NCBI RefSeq assembly: GCF_000725125.1
Contig: NZ_JFCB01000017.1
Location: forward strand, 1-64,000
DNA from: Streptomyces toyocaensis
GTDB lineage: Bacteria; Actinomycetota; Actinomycetes; Streptomycetales; Streptomycetaceae
Direction: 5' to 3'
Length of the DNA: 64,000 nucleotides
Within the stretch, counting starts at the first letter, position 1. Each line of letters begins with the position of its first letter. The notes under the pieces were generated by a model that saw only the letters and a program-made list of their open reading frames with translations, was not told the origin of the DNA and did not search any database. Below, in pieces: positions 17,691-27,120 of this stretch. Both the position numbers and the translations under genes were made by a program.

Positions 17691-18852
17691 GGGAGGTCTC
17701 GGGCGCGGCCGGCGCGTAGGCGGCCGAGTACCCCGTGTCGGATCCCTCCGTCGCCCCCTCGGGGAGCTCCGGCGGCACGTACCGCGGCAGGGGCCGCCCG
17801 TCCGGGTCGGGGCGTACGGCGCCCAGCACCGGGTTGGCCGCGACGGGGGAGACCTTGACCCGCGCGCCGGGACGCGGTGCCTGCACCACCCTGCCGTCGC
17901 CGAGGTAGAGAGCGACGTGCGTGGCCTCCGGGAAGTACACGACCAGGTCCCCCGGCCGCAGCTCCGTCAGCGGCACCCGTTCCAGCCGGGCCCACTGCTC
18001 CTGGCTGGTCCGGGGGACCGGCGTCCCCGCCGCGCCCCACGCCTCGGAGGTCAGCCCCGAGCAGTCGTACGCCGCCGGCCCCTCGGCTCCCCACTCGTAC
18101 GGCTTGCCGAGCTGCTCCACGGCGTAGCGCACCGCCCGTTCGCCGGCCGCGGACGGGGGCGTACCGCCGCTCAGCGCGCCGGAGGCGACCAGCTCCTCCT
18201 GCGCCTCGTCGGTCCTGCTGCGCTCCAGTTCCGCCAGGGCGGCGAGCTGTTCGGCGCTGAGCGAGGCGAGCAGTTCCTCGACGTCGTCGAGCCGCTGACG
18301 CACCTCGTCCCGCTGCGTCCTGCTCCGCTCCGTGAGGGCCGCCCGGTCGGCGAGTGCCTTGCGCGCCCGGCGGGCCAGTGCGCGGGCCTCCTTCACGTCG
18401 CCGGTCAGCCGCCCCACCGTCTCCGCCCGCTCCCGCGCCAACTGGCCGATCACGTGCCCCTGGTCGAGCGCGCGCCGCGGATCGTCCGCCAGCAGCAGGC
18501 GCACGTACGGGGAGAGGCCGGTGACGCTCTGGTACTGCTGCCGGGCCAGCCGTCCGGCGGCACCCCGGCTGTCGTGCAGGGAGAGCCGGGTCCGGGCGAG
18601 GGCGCGCTCGAGCCGCCCGGTCTCGGCACGCTGCTCCTTCAGCCGCTCCTCGGTGGCGTTGTAGGTCTCGGTGGCCTTCTCCGCCTCCCGGTACAGGGTC
18701 TGAAGCTCCGTCAGCAGCTCGGCCACCGAGCGCCCGCCGGCTCCGGCGGCGCCGCCGCCCGGTTCCGGGACGGCCGCCGCGGGCACGGGTGCGAGTACGG
18801 TCCCGGCCGCCAGCGCCGCCGTGCACACCAGACGCAGAAGCATTCCTGACAC
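17683..18852 (-). CDS. Secreted NlpC/P60 peptidoglycan hydrolase
   Basis: 389 aa. A signal peptide (hydrophobic residues 4-27) is followed by a long charged coiled coil (about 45-240), then a C-terminal NlpC/P60 domain with catalytic Cys in YDCSGLT and His in THVALYLG. The layout matches RipA-like D,L-endopeptidases whose coiled coil restrains the hydrolase. The GTG start at 18852 has GGAGG 7 nt upstream. It is convergent with the SpoIIE gene, overlapping its 3' end by 8 bp. Confidence 0.93.
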   Translation of the reverse strand: MSGMLLRLVCTAALAAGTVLAPVPAAAVPEPGGGAAGAGGRSVAELLTELQTLYREAEKATETYNATEERLKEQRAETGRLERALARTRLSLHDSRGAAGRLARQQYQSVTGLSPYVRLLLADDPRRALDQGHVIGQLARERAETVGRLTGDVKEARALARRARKALADRAALTERSRTQRDEVRQRLDDVEELLASLSAEQLAALAELERSRTDEAQEELVASGALSGGTPPSAAGERAVRYAVEQLGKPYEWGAEGPAAYDCSGLTSEAWGAAGTPVPRTSQEQWARLERVPLTELRPGDLVVYFPEATHVALYLGDGRVVQAPRPGARVKVSPVAANPVLGAVRPDPDGRPLPRYVPPELPEGATEGSDTGYSAAYAPAAPETSLR

Positions 18853-18955
18853 CTCGTCACCTCCGACGCGGGGCGGCTCGTCCGCTCCGCATCGCGAGCA
18901 TCGGGCGGGTGCGCGCGGTCCGCTCGCCGAGTGTGCGCGGTTCGGCGCAACGGGG

Positions 18956-19288
18956 TCACCCGCCGGTGTCGTCCGGCTTGCCCTCCGGCGTGGCGTCCGG
19001 CCCGGGCGCGGGCTTCGACCACGGCCACCTCGGCCGGCGGCCGGCCTGCCCCGTCGGGTCGTGGAGGTACTTCCACCCCCGGGTCAGCCCGGTCCGCGAG
19101 CTCTGCCCCCGGGGCACCCGCCGGTAGACCAGCACGGTGGGCGGGCCGCCGTCCGGGGCCGGGACGGGGATGCGGTACGTCTTGGGCGGGTGCCCGGTGA
19201 TGCCCAGCAGCACGGGCAGGACGCGCCCGTCCATGGGCCCGCCCTCGAAGGGGGTGTCCTGACTCTTCACCTCACCAGTCTCGGCCAT
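18956..19288 (-). CDS. Small hypothetical protein
   Basis: 110-aa soluble protein of no family I recognise. The first 70 residues are ordinary globular sequence (VLPVLLGITGHPPKTYRIPVP, TVLVYRRVPRGQ), and the tail is Pro/Gly-rich. It has strong third-position GC bias and is on the same strand as the genes around it, so it is probably real. It resembles short conserved hypotheticals common in Streptomyces, but I cannot assign a function. Confidence 0.65.
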   Translation of the reverse strand: MAETGEVKSQDTPFEGGPMDGRVLPVLLGITGHPPKTYRIPVPAPDGGPPTVLVYRRVPRGQSSRTGLTRGWKYLHDPTGQAGRRPRWPWSKPAPGPDATPEGKPDDTGG

Positions 19289-19327
19289 CGCGCGCGCAGC
19301 CGGCCGCGGCGCACCCCGCCCGGCCCG

Positions 19328-19981
19328 TCAGAGGTCCGTGGCCAGCACCCGCACCAGCTCATCGGTCTGCGCGTCGCGCCGCGCGGTCACCGCCAGCACC
19401 GCCACGAACTGCTCGACGAGCCAGTCCCGCAGTTCCTCCGGAGGCGGCTGCTTGCCCTCGTCGAGCCAGATCAGCGAGGCCGCCTCCACGGCGGTGATCC
19501 ACATCCGTATGGTCATCCGGAGGCGGGGGCCGGGCTCGTCGACGTGCAGGTGACTGAGGATGTGCTCGGCCGCGGCCCGGCGCACCCCGTCCACGATGGC
19601 GGTCGTACGGGAGGTCTCCACGACGCTGCCGCCCTGCAGCAGCGCGCTGAAGCCGGTGTCGTGCTGGTCCACGAAGGCGAGGTAGCGGTCGAGGGCCCGG
19701 GACAGCCGGGGCAGCAGCGGTCCCTCGTGCGGCTCGTCGAAGCAGTGGCGCAGTTCGTCGGCGGCGGACATCAGGGCCGCCTCGTACAGCTGCTGCTTGC
19801 CGCCCGGGAAGTACCGGTAGACCAGCGGCCGTGACACGCCGGCCGCCTCCGCCACGTCGTCCAGGGACACGTCCTCCGGGGCGCTGTGGGCGAAGAGGGA
19901 CAGCGCGGCCTCGAGCAGCTGGCTGCGGCGTTCCTCGACACTGAGCCGCCGGTAGGCGGGGGTGGGGGCCTGCGGGGTCAT
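19328..19981 (-). CDS. TetR-family transcriptional regulator
   Basis: 217-aa repressor. The N-terminal HTH (ERRSQLLEAALSLFA, VSLDDVAEAAGVSRPLVYRYFPGGKQQL) is canonical and the C-terminal ligand domain is divergent. It lies directly downstream of the AurF-like gene on the same strand with a 34-bp gap, so it probably regulates that gene. Ligand unknown. Confidence 0.93.
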   Translation of the reverse strand: MTPQAPTPAYRRLSVEERRSQLLEAALSLFAHSAPEDVSLDDVAEAAGVSRPLVYRYFPGGKQQLYEAALMSAADELRHCFDEPHEGPLLPRLSRALDRYLAFVDQHDTGFSALLQGGSVVETSRTTAIVDGVRRAAAEHILSHLHVDEPGPRLRMTIRMWITAVEAASLIWLDEGKQPPPEELRDWLVEQFVAVLAVTARRDAQTDELVRVLATDL

Positions 19982-20015
19982 GCCCGCAGGGTAACCGCCC
20001 GCCCGGCGGGCCCGC

Positions 20016-20954
20016 CTACGCCAGCAGCCCCGAGGACTTCCACAGCCGCCGTCCGACCCCGCGCAGCACGCCGATGTCGTCGAGGAAGTCGGTGAGGCGC
20101 CTCGACCCCTGCTGCATCACGTCCCGCCGGTGCGCGCTCGCCCTGACCTGGGCGACCGCCTCCCGCCGGTCGAGACCGACGTTGGTGTACACCTCGGGGT
20201 TCACGAAGGCCACCGAGAACACCCGGGCGAACTCCCCGGAGGTGACGCGGGTGAACTCCTGCGACCACTTCGGGGCGGTCACCATCTGGCGCCGCAGCTC
20301 CTCGCGGGCGTAGCGCACGTGCCGTGCCTCCTCGACGACATGGATGCGCGTGACGCCCCGGATCAGCGGCTGGACCCGCTCGTCCGGGAAGGTCAGCCGC
20401 TGCATCCAGTCCAGGACCTCCTCGCCGAGCAGGGTCGCCGTGAAGGAGCCGGGCGTGGTGGAGATCGTCTTGAACAGCCGTCCCAGGTTCTGGTGGACCC
20501 GGCTCACCGGGTAATAGGGGGTGCCGCTCCGGCTGATCACCCGGGCGAACATCTTCGAGTGCCGGCACTCGTCCTCGATCTCGGTGAGGGCGTAGCGCAC
20601 GTGCGCGCTCGTGGCGGCCTTGTCGTAGATGTGCCGGACGAGCAGCTGCATCAGGATCAGCTCGAACCAGATGCCGAGCGAGGCCAGCGCGGCGGCCTCG
20701 TGCCGGGAGAGCAGGATGCGCTGCTCCTCGCTCATCCGCTTCCACAGCGGGGTGTCGTACAGCGACACCAGCTCCGGCGGCCAGAACCACTTGCCCTCCT
20801 CGAAGGGCGCCTCCCAGTCGAGCTCCTCGTCGGGATCGAAGGAGTGCTTGGCGGAGGAGTCGAGCAGCCGCTGTGCGACCTGCTCCCGGTCCTTGAGCAG
20901 CCCGAGCGCGTCCCGCAGGCCGTCGAGAGCGTCCGCTTCGGTCAGGGTCGTCAT
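20016..20954 (-). CDS. AurF-like diiron oxygenase family protein
   Basis: 312 aa, related to the p-aminobenzoate N-oxygenase AurF family. The four-helix diiron site is represented by acidic/His motifs in order: EAAALASLGIWFE, EIEDECRHSKMF, GEEVLDWMQR and HVVEEARHVRYAREEL. The spacing EExxH plus ExxxH-like pairs fits a diiron carboxylate centre. It sits upstream of the TetR gene. The substrate is unknown; in Streptomyces such genes are often solitary and not within biosynthetic clusters. Confidence 0.87.
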   Translation of the reverse strand: MTTLTEADALDGLRDALGLLKDREQVAQRLLDSSAKHSFDPDEELDWEAPFEEGKWFWPPELVSLYDTPLWKRMSEEQRILLSRHEAAALASLGIWFELILMQLLVRHIYDKAATSAHVRYALTEIEDECRHSKMFARVISRSGTPYYPVSRVHQNLGRLFKTISTTPGSFTATLLGEEVLDWMQRLTFPDERVQPLIRGVTRIHVVEEARHVRYAREELRRQMVTAPKWSQEFTRVTSGEFARVFSVAFVNPEVYTNVGLDRREAVAQVRASAHRRDVMQQGSRRLTDFLDDIGVLRGVGRRLWKSSGLLA

Positions 20955-21205
20955 GGCGGGTCCACCTCATGGGCGTCTCGGGTTACCGGCTGGTCACCCT
21001 TTATGAGACTGCCTGTCAGCAAGCTCGTCAATCCCCTGTGCGGAACTTGCTGACGCCGGGTCCGCCGGACGGGGCGGGTCGACGGCGCGCACCAACCTGC
21101 CTCCGCGCGGAGCTGATCGACGGGACGCGGCCTCGCTCATGTACCGAACAGCAGGCGGGAAACGGGGCCTCCGGCAGTCACGTCCCACCAAGTGGGCGGC
21201 CGGAC

Positions 21206-22663
21206 TCAGGGCTTCAGCACCGCCTCCATCACCGCCCGGGCGATCGGCGCCGCCGTCCCGCCCCCGCTGATCTCCCGCCGGTTCGCCGCCGCGTCCTCGA
21301 CCACCACCGCCACGGCCACCTCGGCCTCCATGTCCCCGCCGCCCTGGGCCCAGGAGATGAACCAGGCGTACGGCGTACCGGAGTTGCCCAGCCCGTGCTG
21401 CGCGGTGCCGGTCTTGCCGCCGACCACGGCACCGGGGATCGCGGCCTTCCTGCCGGTGCCGTCCCGCACGACACCCCGCATCAGCTCCCGCAGCCGCGTC
21501 GCCGTCGCCGGGTGCATGGCGCGCCGTACCGGACGGGAGCCGGCCGTCGACACGGTGGCGCCGCCCGCCCGCGTGGTCCGCTCCACCAGATACGGCTCCC
21601 GCACCTGGCCGCCGCCCGCGACGGCCGCCGCGACCATGGCCATCTGCAGCGGTGTGGCCCGGGTGTTGTACTGCCCGATCGACGACAGCGCGAGCTGCGC
21701 CCGGTCCACCGAGGTGTCGAAGGTGCTGGGCGCCACCCGGAACGGGATCCGCACGTCCGTGTCGTTGAAACCGAAGCTCTCGGCCGTCGCCTTCATCCGT
21801 GCCACGCCCGTGGACACACCCAGCTTGGCGAACACCGTGTTGCACGACCACACGAACGCCTCCCGCAGGGTGGCGTCCTCGCAGCCCTCGGCCCCGTTGG
21901 TCAGCCGGGTCGTCGTCCCGGGGAGGGTGTACGGGTCGGGGGAGTCGGTCGGCTCGTCCACATTCCCCACCACGCCCGCGTCCAGCGCCGCGGCCGCCGT
22001 GACCACCTTGAACGTCGAGCCCGGCGGATACGTCCGCTGCACCGCCCGGTTCAGCATCGGCCGGTCCGGGTCGGCGTTCAGCCGCACCCAGGCCTCCCGC
22101 GCCGTCCTGCCGTTCCCGGACAGCAGGGCGGGGTCGTACGACGGGACCGACACCAGCGCCAGGATCCTCCCCGTCGAGGGCTCCACGGCCGCCACCGCCC
22201 CCTTGCGCGAGCGCAGCCCCTCGTACGCCGCGCGCTGTGCCGCCGGGTCGATCGTGGTCACCACGTCGCCGCCCGCGGTGCGGGACCGGGTGAACTCGTT
22301 CCACAGCGGCAGCGGCGCCAGCAGCGGGGCGGCGCCGGACAGCAGCCCGTCCTCCGTGCTCTCCAGCAGTGTCGTGCCGTACTCCTGCGAGGCGAAGCCG
22401 GTCACCGGCGCGTACAACGGCCCGTCCCGGTACGTCCGTTCGTGGCGCAGATGCTCCCCGGTGTCCCGCGAGCCGGTGACCGGGCGGCCGGCGACCAGGA
22501 TGTCCCCGCGCGGCTGCTGGTAGCGGGCGATGGTGTCCCGGCGGTTGGCCGGGTTCGCCTGGTAGGCCTCGGCGTTCAGGACCTGCACCCGGGCCACGTT
22601 GACCAGCAGCGCGACCAGCAGCAGGGCGCAGAACAGCGCGGCGTTCCGGATGTGCCGGGTCAC
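21206..22663 (-). CDS. Class B penicillin-binding transpeptidase (PBP2 family)
   Basis: 485 aa. One N-terminal membrane anchor (residues 8-26), a dimerisation region, then the transpeptidase domain with all three active-site motifs: SxxK in GSTFKVV, SxN in VWSCNTVF and KTG in GGKTGTAQ. It cross-links peptidoglycan outside the membrane. The GTG start overlaps the stop of the upstream FtsW-family gene by 4 bp, so the two form a coupled SEDS/bPBP pair. Confidence 0.95.
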   Translation of the reverse strand: MTRHIRNAALFCALLLVALLVNVARVQVLNAEAYQANPANRRDTIARYQQPRGDILVAGRPVTGSRDTGEHLRHERTYRDGPLYAPVTGFASQEYGTTLLESTEDGLLSGAAPLLAPLPLWNEFTRSRTAGGDVVTTIDPAAQRAAYEGLRSRKGAVAAVEPSTGRILALVSVPSYDPALLSGNGRTAREAWVRLNADPDRPMLNRAVQRTYPPGSTFKVVTAAAALDAGVVGNVDEPTDSPDPYTLPGTTTRLTNGAEGCEDATLREAFVWSCNTVFAKLGVSTGVARMKATAESFGFNDTDVRIPFRVAPSTFDTSVDRAQLALSSIGQYNTRATPLQMAMVAAAVAGGGQVREPYLVERTTRAGGATVSTAGSRPVRRAMHPATATRLRELMRGVVRDGTGRKAAIPGAVVGGKTGTAQHGLGNSGTPYAWFISWAQGGGDMEAEVAVAVVVEDAAANRREISGGGTAAPIARAVMEAVLKP

Positions 22664-24033
22664 CGGACGGCACCCTGGTCGCCCTGCCGCCGCGCGGAGT
22701 CGCTCAGCCGGACCAGCAGCGCCACGATCGCCCAGTTGGTCACCACCGAGGAACCGCCCTGCGCCAGGAACGGCATCGCCATGCCGGTCAGCGGGATCAG
22801 CCCGGTCACCCCGCCCGCGATCACGAACACCTGGAGCGCCACGATCGAGGCGAGACCCACGGCGAGCAGCCGCCCGAACGGATCGCGCAGGGCGAGCCCC
22901 GCCCGGTAGCCGCGCTCCACCAGCAGCCCGTACAGCAGGAAGATCGCCGACAGCCCGGCCAGGCCCAGCTCCTCACCGGCCGTCGCCAGGATGAAGTCGG
23001 ACTTGACCGCGAAGCCGATGAGCACGGAGTGCCCGCGTCCCAGCCCGGTGCCGAGGATGCCGCCCTCCGCGAAGGCGAACAGGGACTGGGCGAGCTGGCT
23101 GGGGCCCTCACCCGCCTCGATGGAGGCGAACGGGTGCAGCCAGGTGTCGATCCTGTGGTGCACGTGCGGCTCCAGCCGGCCCACGGCCACCGCGCCCAGG
23201 GAGGCCAGCAGCAGGCCGAGGGCGATCCAGCCGGTGCGGCCGGTGGCGACGTAGAGCAGCACCACGAACAGGCCGAAGAACAGCAGCGAGGTGCCGAGGT
23301 CCCGTTCCAGGACCAGGACCCCCACGCTGACCAGCCAGACGGCGACGATGGGGCCGAGCACCCGTCCGGTGGGCAGGTGCAGCCACCGGACGCGGCGGCC
23401 GGTGTAGGTGAGGGCGCTCCGGTTCGCGGCGAGGTACGCGGCGAAGAAGACCGCCAGCAGCACCTTCGCGAACTCGCCGGGCTGGATGGAGAACCCGGCG
23501 ATCCGGATCCAGATCCGGGCCCCGTTGACCGCCGGGAAGAGGATCGGGACCGTGAGCAGGACGAGCGCGGCGGTGACGCAGGCGTTGGTGTGGCGCTGGA
23601 GCACCCGGTGGTCGCGCAGCACCAGGACGATCGCGGTGAACAGCGCCACGCCGAGGGCCGACCAGACCAGTTGGGTGGGGGCGGCCGGTTCGCCCGGAGC
23701 CTCCAGGTCGAGCCGGTAGATCAGCACCAGGCCGAGGCCGTTGAGCAGCACCCCGATCGGCAGCGGCAGCGGGTCGGCGCCCGGGGCGCGCCACCGCACC
23801 GCCAGGTGCGCCACCAGGGCCAGCACACCGAGCCCGGCGCCGTAGCCGGCGGCGCCGGGCGGGACGGTGCCGTTCCTGGCGAGGCCGACGGCGCAGTATC
23901 CGTACACCGACAGTGCGACGGCCAGGACGATGAGGGTGAGTTCGATGCCGCGACGGCCGGACGGGCGGACGGTGGGCGAGGGCTCGCGCGTGGGCGGATC
24001 CGCCGTCGCCAGGGTGCTACCGGCCTTGCTCAT
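22660..24033 (-). CDS. SEDS-family FtsW/RodA/SpoVE peptidoglycan polymerase
   Basis: 457-aa polytopic membrane protein with about ten hydrophobic segments. Family marks include FSIQPGEFAKVLLAVFFAAY, the catalytic-loop region with ERDLGTSLLFFGLF, and the C-terminal GMAMPFLAQGGSSVVTNWA. SEDS proteins are peptidoglycan glycosyltransferases working with class B PBPs; the partner PBP is the overlapping next gene. From memory this pair is an accessory copy in Streptomyces, distinct from the division-cluster ftsW. Confidence 0.95.
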   Translation of the reverse strand: MSKAGSTLATADPPTREPSPTVRPSGRRGIELTLIVLAVALSVYGYCAVGLARNGTVPPGAAGYGAGLGVLALVAHLAVRWRAPGADPLPLPIGVLLNGLGLVLIYRLDLEAPGEPAAPTQLVWSALGVALFTAIVLVLRDHRVLQRHTNACVTAALVLLTVPILFPAVNGARIWIRIAGFSIQPGEFAKVLLAVFFAAYLAANRSALTYTGRRVRWLHLPTGRVLGPIVAVWLVSVGVLVLERDLGTSLLFFGLFVVLLYVATGRTGWIALGLLLASLGAVAVGRLEPHVHHRIDTWLHPFASIEAGEGPSQLAQSLFAFAEGGILGTGLGRGHSVLIGFAVKSDFILATAGEELGLAGLSAIFLLYGLLVERGYRAGLALRDPFGRLLAVGLASIVALQVFVIAGGVTGLIPLTGMAMPFLAQGGSSVVTNWAIVALLVRLSDSARRQGDQGAVR

Positions 24034-24076
24034 GTCCGGAACTTACCCAAATGGTGCGTCTTGTGCGCTTCGCTCA

Positions 24077-24607
24077 TCAGCACCAGCGTGGCGCGGGACC
24101 GATGTTGTCGATGTGCGCGGCCGGACCCCAGGCCCAGGTGCCGTCTGTGAGGAGGTACCAGAGGGGATTGCCGTTCACCTTGTCGCCGGGGACCTTGCAG
24201 AAGATCGAGACGACATCGCCCTTGTGGGCGTACCGGATGATCTGCGAACCGCGGTTCGGGGCGGAACGCAGGGCCAGTGACTGCGCCGTGACGACACCCT
24301 TGTACCGGCCCTGGTTCCCGTGGTTGCCGCCGGCCTGGTTGCTCCAGTCGCCGTTGCCGCCGCCGCCCTGCTGGTTCGAGCCGCTGTCGTAGTCGCCGTT
24401 GCCGCCGCCGCCCTGCTGGTCGCCGTTGCCTCCCTGCTGGTAGTCGTCGCCGTTCCCGCCCTGCTGGTTCCAGTTCCCCTGGTCGCCCTGGCCCGGGTCG
24501 TCGGCGGCGAAGGCGGGGGAGACGGCGGTCGCGACCGCGAGGGCCCCGGCGGCGAGAGCCATGGGCAGTCGGCGGGCGAAAGGGGGGCGCTGGGCACGCG
24601 AAGCCAT
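24077..24607 (-). CDS. Secreted SH3-like domain protein with Gly/Asn/Gln-rich linker
   Basis: 176 aa. A signal peptide (residues 1-34, ending AFA-ADD) is followed by a low-complexity linker of NQQGGNGD-type repeats (about 36-98) and a C-terminal bacterial SH3 domain (VTAQSLALRSAPNRGSQIIRY ... NPLWYLLTDGTWAWGPAAHI) with two Cys residues. SH3b domains often bind cell-wall peptides. The ATG at 24607 is preceded by GGAGGT. It follows the SEDS/PBP pair's promoter region on the same strand, which supports a wall-associated role. Confidence 0.85.
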   Translation of the reverse strand: MASRAQRPPFARRLPMALAAGALAVATAVSPAFAADDPGQGDQGNWNQQGGNGDDYQQGGNGDQQGGGGNGDYDSGSNQQGGGGNGDWSNQAGGNHGNQGRYKGVVTAQSLALRSAPNRGSQIIRYAHKGDVVSIFCKVPGDKVNGNPLWYLLTDGTWAWGPAAHIDNIGPAPRWC

Positions 24608-24746
24608 GGCGGTACCTCCAGGTAGGGGAGAGAACGGTCGAAGGTGACGTGATCGCCACACTAGGAGCGCCCCCCGGCGCCCGCGCGCCCTGCTGAGCCA
24701 TCGGGGACGGCGCTCCGCCCTCCGGGGTACACGCACCGCCCGGCGG

Positions 24747-25280
24747 CTACTCCGTCAGCTCCTCCAGCAGCCGCGCCGTGGCCAGTCCCGCCCGCAGGTA
24801 GTCGACGAAAAGACCGTTGTGCAGCGCCCAGGGTGAGCGTCGGGAGCGAATCACCCGGATCGCCGCCTCGGCGGTACGGCCCCGGCACATCAGCGCGTGC
24901 GCGACCACCAGACCGGACCGGTTGTACCCGTGGTAACAGCGCACGAGGACCGTGCGTCCGCCGTCCAGCGCCTCGCACGCCGCTTCGGCGAGCCGGATCA
25001 CGCCCGCGAGCTGCGTCCCGTCCAGCGGCCCGTCGGGGATGGGCCACACCTGGTGCTCGATCCCGGGGTCCGGGCCGTGCCCGGGCAGCCGCAGCAGCGT
25101 CTGGACAAGATCGAACTGGCGGTTCGCCACGGCGAACTCCAGCTGACCGGAGACACCCCGGAACTCGTGTCCGCCCATCCACAGGCCGGGGACGATCTCG
25201 TTCCACGGACTGTCCGGAGCAGGTACGTCGGGTTGCCTCCCGCGGGTACGCAACGGCGCCTCCCCACCCTCACCGCCCAA
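24747..25280 (-). CDS. Dual-specificity/tyrosine phosphatase-like protein
   Basis: 177-aa cytosolic protein with the phosphatase signature C-x5-R in VRCYHGYNRSGLVVAHALM (about residue 114) and an upstream general-acid candidate in WPIPDGPLDG. The core corresponds to the cysteine-dependent phosphatase fold. The start codon is uncertain: the TTG at 25280 has GGAGGG very close, and an internal start is possible. Substrate unknown. Confidence 0.83.
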   Translation of the reverse strand: MGGEGGEAPLRTRGRQPDVPAPDSPWNEIVPGLWMGGHEFRGVSGQLEFAVANRQFDLVQTLLRLPGHGPDPGIEHQVWPIPDGPLDGTQLAGVIRLAEAACEALDGGRTVLVRCYHGYNRSGLVVAHALMCRGRTAEAAIRVIRSRRSPWALHNGLFVDYLRAGLATARLLEELTE

Positions 25281-25351
25281 GTCCCTCCAAGGTAACCGGC
25301 TTCTTGCCCCTGGAGCACCCGCCTGTTCCCATGGACGTGGGGTGATGGTGC

Positions 25352-26155
25352 ATGGACGGACTGCGCGTCATACCGACCTGGCGGAACGGCCGGGAAAGGC
25401 TGTACGTCTGCCTCCCGGACGGCAGGAACCTCGCCTGGTACGACCGCGAGACGGCCAGGGTGAACCTGCTCGGCGAGGACCACGAGGAGGACGTGCTCAC
25501 CGCGCTGGGCCCCTTCCTCACCGGCCCGGTCTCGGTCGGCCCGCCGCCGGTCCCCACCCCCGCCGAGCTGGCACGCCTCTCCCTGCACCCCGACGACGAC
25601 CTCGCGCCGAACCGTCCGGGCGAGGCCCTGCTGATCGCCCTCGACCGCGACCCGGGCCCGGCCCACCGGCTCCGCCCGGACCCCCGCCGCAGGGCCCTCA
25701 CCGCGGAGCGGACGGTGGGCGAGGCCCTGGACCGCATGGACGGGGCCGGCTGGCACACCCTGCACTCGGTCCCGCTCCCCGGCGGCGACCGCATCCACCA
25801 CCTGCTGATCGGCCCCGGCGGGCTGTACGCCGTCCACTCCCTGTACGCCCACAGGCAGCGGGTGACGGTCGCCGCCCCCCGGGTCGCGCTGGGCCGCCGC
25901 GCACCGCTGCCCCTCCTGCCCCGCGTCCGCTCCGACGCCGACCGCGCCTCCTACGCGCTGACGGCCGAGGTCCGCCCCGTGCTGGTCCTGGTCGGCGCGA
26001 CGGCCGTGACGACCGTGGACCCGCCCCACGAGGTGCGCGTCCTGACGGACGCCGGACTGGAGGACCTGACCCGCGCGGGCGGTGTCCTGAAACCGGCCGA
26101 CGTGGAGGCCCTGCACGCCATGGCCCGGGACCGGAACACCTGGTCCCGGCTGTGA
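25352..26155 (+). CDS. NERD-like (nuclease-related domain) protein
   Basis: 267 aa. The second half contains a segment typical of NERD proteins (ERTVGEALDRM, GWHTLHSVPLPGGDRIHHLL, IGPGGLYAVHSL), a domain related to Holliday-junction/restriction endonuclease folds. The catalytic Asp/Glu-x-Lys set is not clear, so nuclease activity is uncertain. The N-terminal 100 residues are family-specific. It lies next to, and convergent with, the NHEJ polymerase gene. Confidence 0.75.
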   Translation: MDGLRVIPTWRNGRERLYVCLPDGRNLAWYDRETARVNLLGEDHEEDVLTALGPFLTGPVSVGPPPVPTPAELARLSLHPDDDLAPNRPGEALLIALDRDPGPAHRLRPDPRRRALTAERTVGEALDRMDGAGWHTLHSVPLPGGDRIHHLLIGPGGLYAVHSLYAHRQRVTVAAPRVALGRRAPLPLLPRVRSDADRASYALTAEVRPVLVLVGATAVTTVDPPHEVRVLTDAGLEDLTRAGGVLKPADVEALHAMARDRNTWSRL

Positions 26156-26165
26156 GCGGCGTCCC

Positions 26166-27047
26166 TCACGGCAGCTCACCCGCGTGCCGCGGATCGAGCA
26201 GCGGCGCCAGCAGATCACCGTGGTCCCGCACCCGCGGGCCGATGTCCGGGGCACGGAGCGCCATCCGTTCCGGCGCCCGGCACCCCTCGACCTCGTCCCA
26301 GGTCACCGGCGCCGACACCAGCGGCTCGGCCCGCGCCCGCAGGGTGTACGGGGCGGCCGTGGTCTTCCGGGCCGCGTTCTGGCTCCAGTCGACGAACACC
26401 TTCCCCGGCCGCAGGCTCCTGGTCATCCGGTGCAGCACCAGCCGGGGCATGGCCTTCTCCGCCTCCACGGCCAGCGCCTTGGCGTACTCGGAGACCCGTT
26501 CGGACGAAGCCCCCCGTACCGCCGCCAGCAGATGAAGCCCCTTGGACCCGGACGTCTTGGCGTACGCCTCGATCCCGTCCGCCGCCAGGCGCTCCCGCAG
26601 CCACAGCGCGACCTCGCAGCAGTGCACGATCGTCGCCGGCGCCCCCGGGTCCAGGTCGAACACGATGCGGTCGGCCTGTCCCGGGTCGCCGACGAGCCAC
26701 TGGTGCGTGTGGAACTCGGCGACCAGGTTCGCCGCCCACATCAGGCTCGGCAGGTCCTGCACCAGCACCATCCGGGCCGGCCCCTCGGACCTCGGCACCT
26801 CGGCGGTGGTGACCCAGTCGGGCGTACCCGGCGGCACGTTCTTGGTGAAGAACACCTGGCCGTCCGGCCCGTCCGGATACCGCAGGAACGACACCGGCCG
26901 GTCCCGCAGATGGGGCAGCAGGACGTCGGCGACGGTCGCGTAGTAGTGCAGTACCTCCGCCTTGGTGAAGCCGGTGGCGGGATAGAGCACCTTCTCCAGG
27001 TTGCTGAGCGCGAGCCGTCGCCCCTCCACCTCGGTGATGGGCGCCAT
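26166..27047 (-). CDS. LigD-type primase/polymerase domain protein (NHEJ)
   Basis: 293-aa stand-alone archaeo-eukaryotic primase of the LigD polymerase family. Marks include FLRYPDGPDGQVFFTKNVPP, the metal-binding DLDPG in IVFDLDPGAP, SGSKGLHLL, and VDWSQNAARKTTAAPYTLRA. It extends and gap-fills broken ends during non-homologous end joining. There is no ligase domain, so end sealing must use another ligase. It is divergent from ku across 73 bp, sharing a promoter region. Confidence 0.95.
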   Translation of the reverse strand: MAPITEVEGRRLALSNLEKVLYPATGFTKAEVLHYYATVADVLLPHLRDRPVSFLRYPDGPDGQVFFTKNVPPGTPDWVTTAEVPRSEGPARMVLVQDLPSLMWAANLVAEFHTHQWLVGDPGQADRIVFDLDPGAPATIVHCCEVALWLRERLAADGIEAYAKTSGSKGLHLLAAVRGASSERVSEYAKALAVEAEKAMPRLVLHRMTRSLRPGKVFVDWSQNAARKTTAAPYTLRARAEPLVSAPVTWDEVEGCRAPERMALRAPDIGPRVRDHGDLLAPLLDPRHAGELP

Positions 27048-27120
27048 AAGATGAGAATCCCACGCAAACCGGCACAAACACCCCGACAGTGATCGGCGGA
27101 CGACCGGAAAGGTGCTGCAC

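Noticed and set aside
24364..24470. Short tandem repeats suggesting a CRISPR-like or VNTR array
   Set aside because: They encode the in-frame NQQGGNGD-type linker of the secreted SH3 protein; spacing and unit identity do not fit CRISPR.
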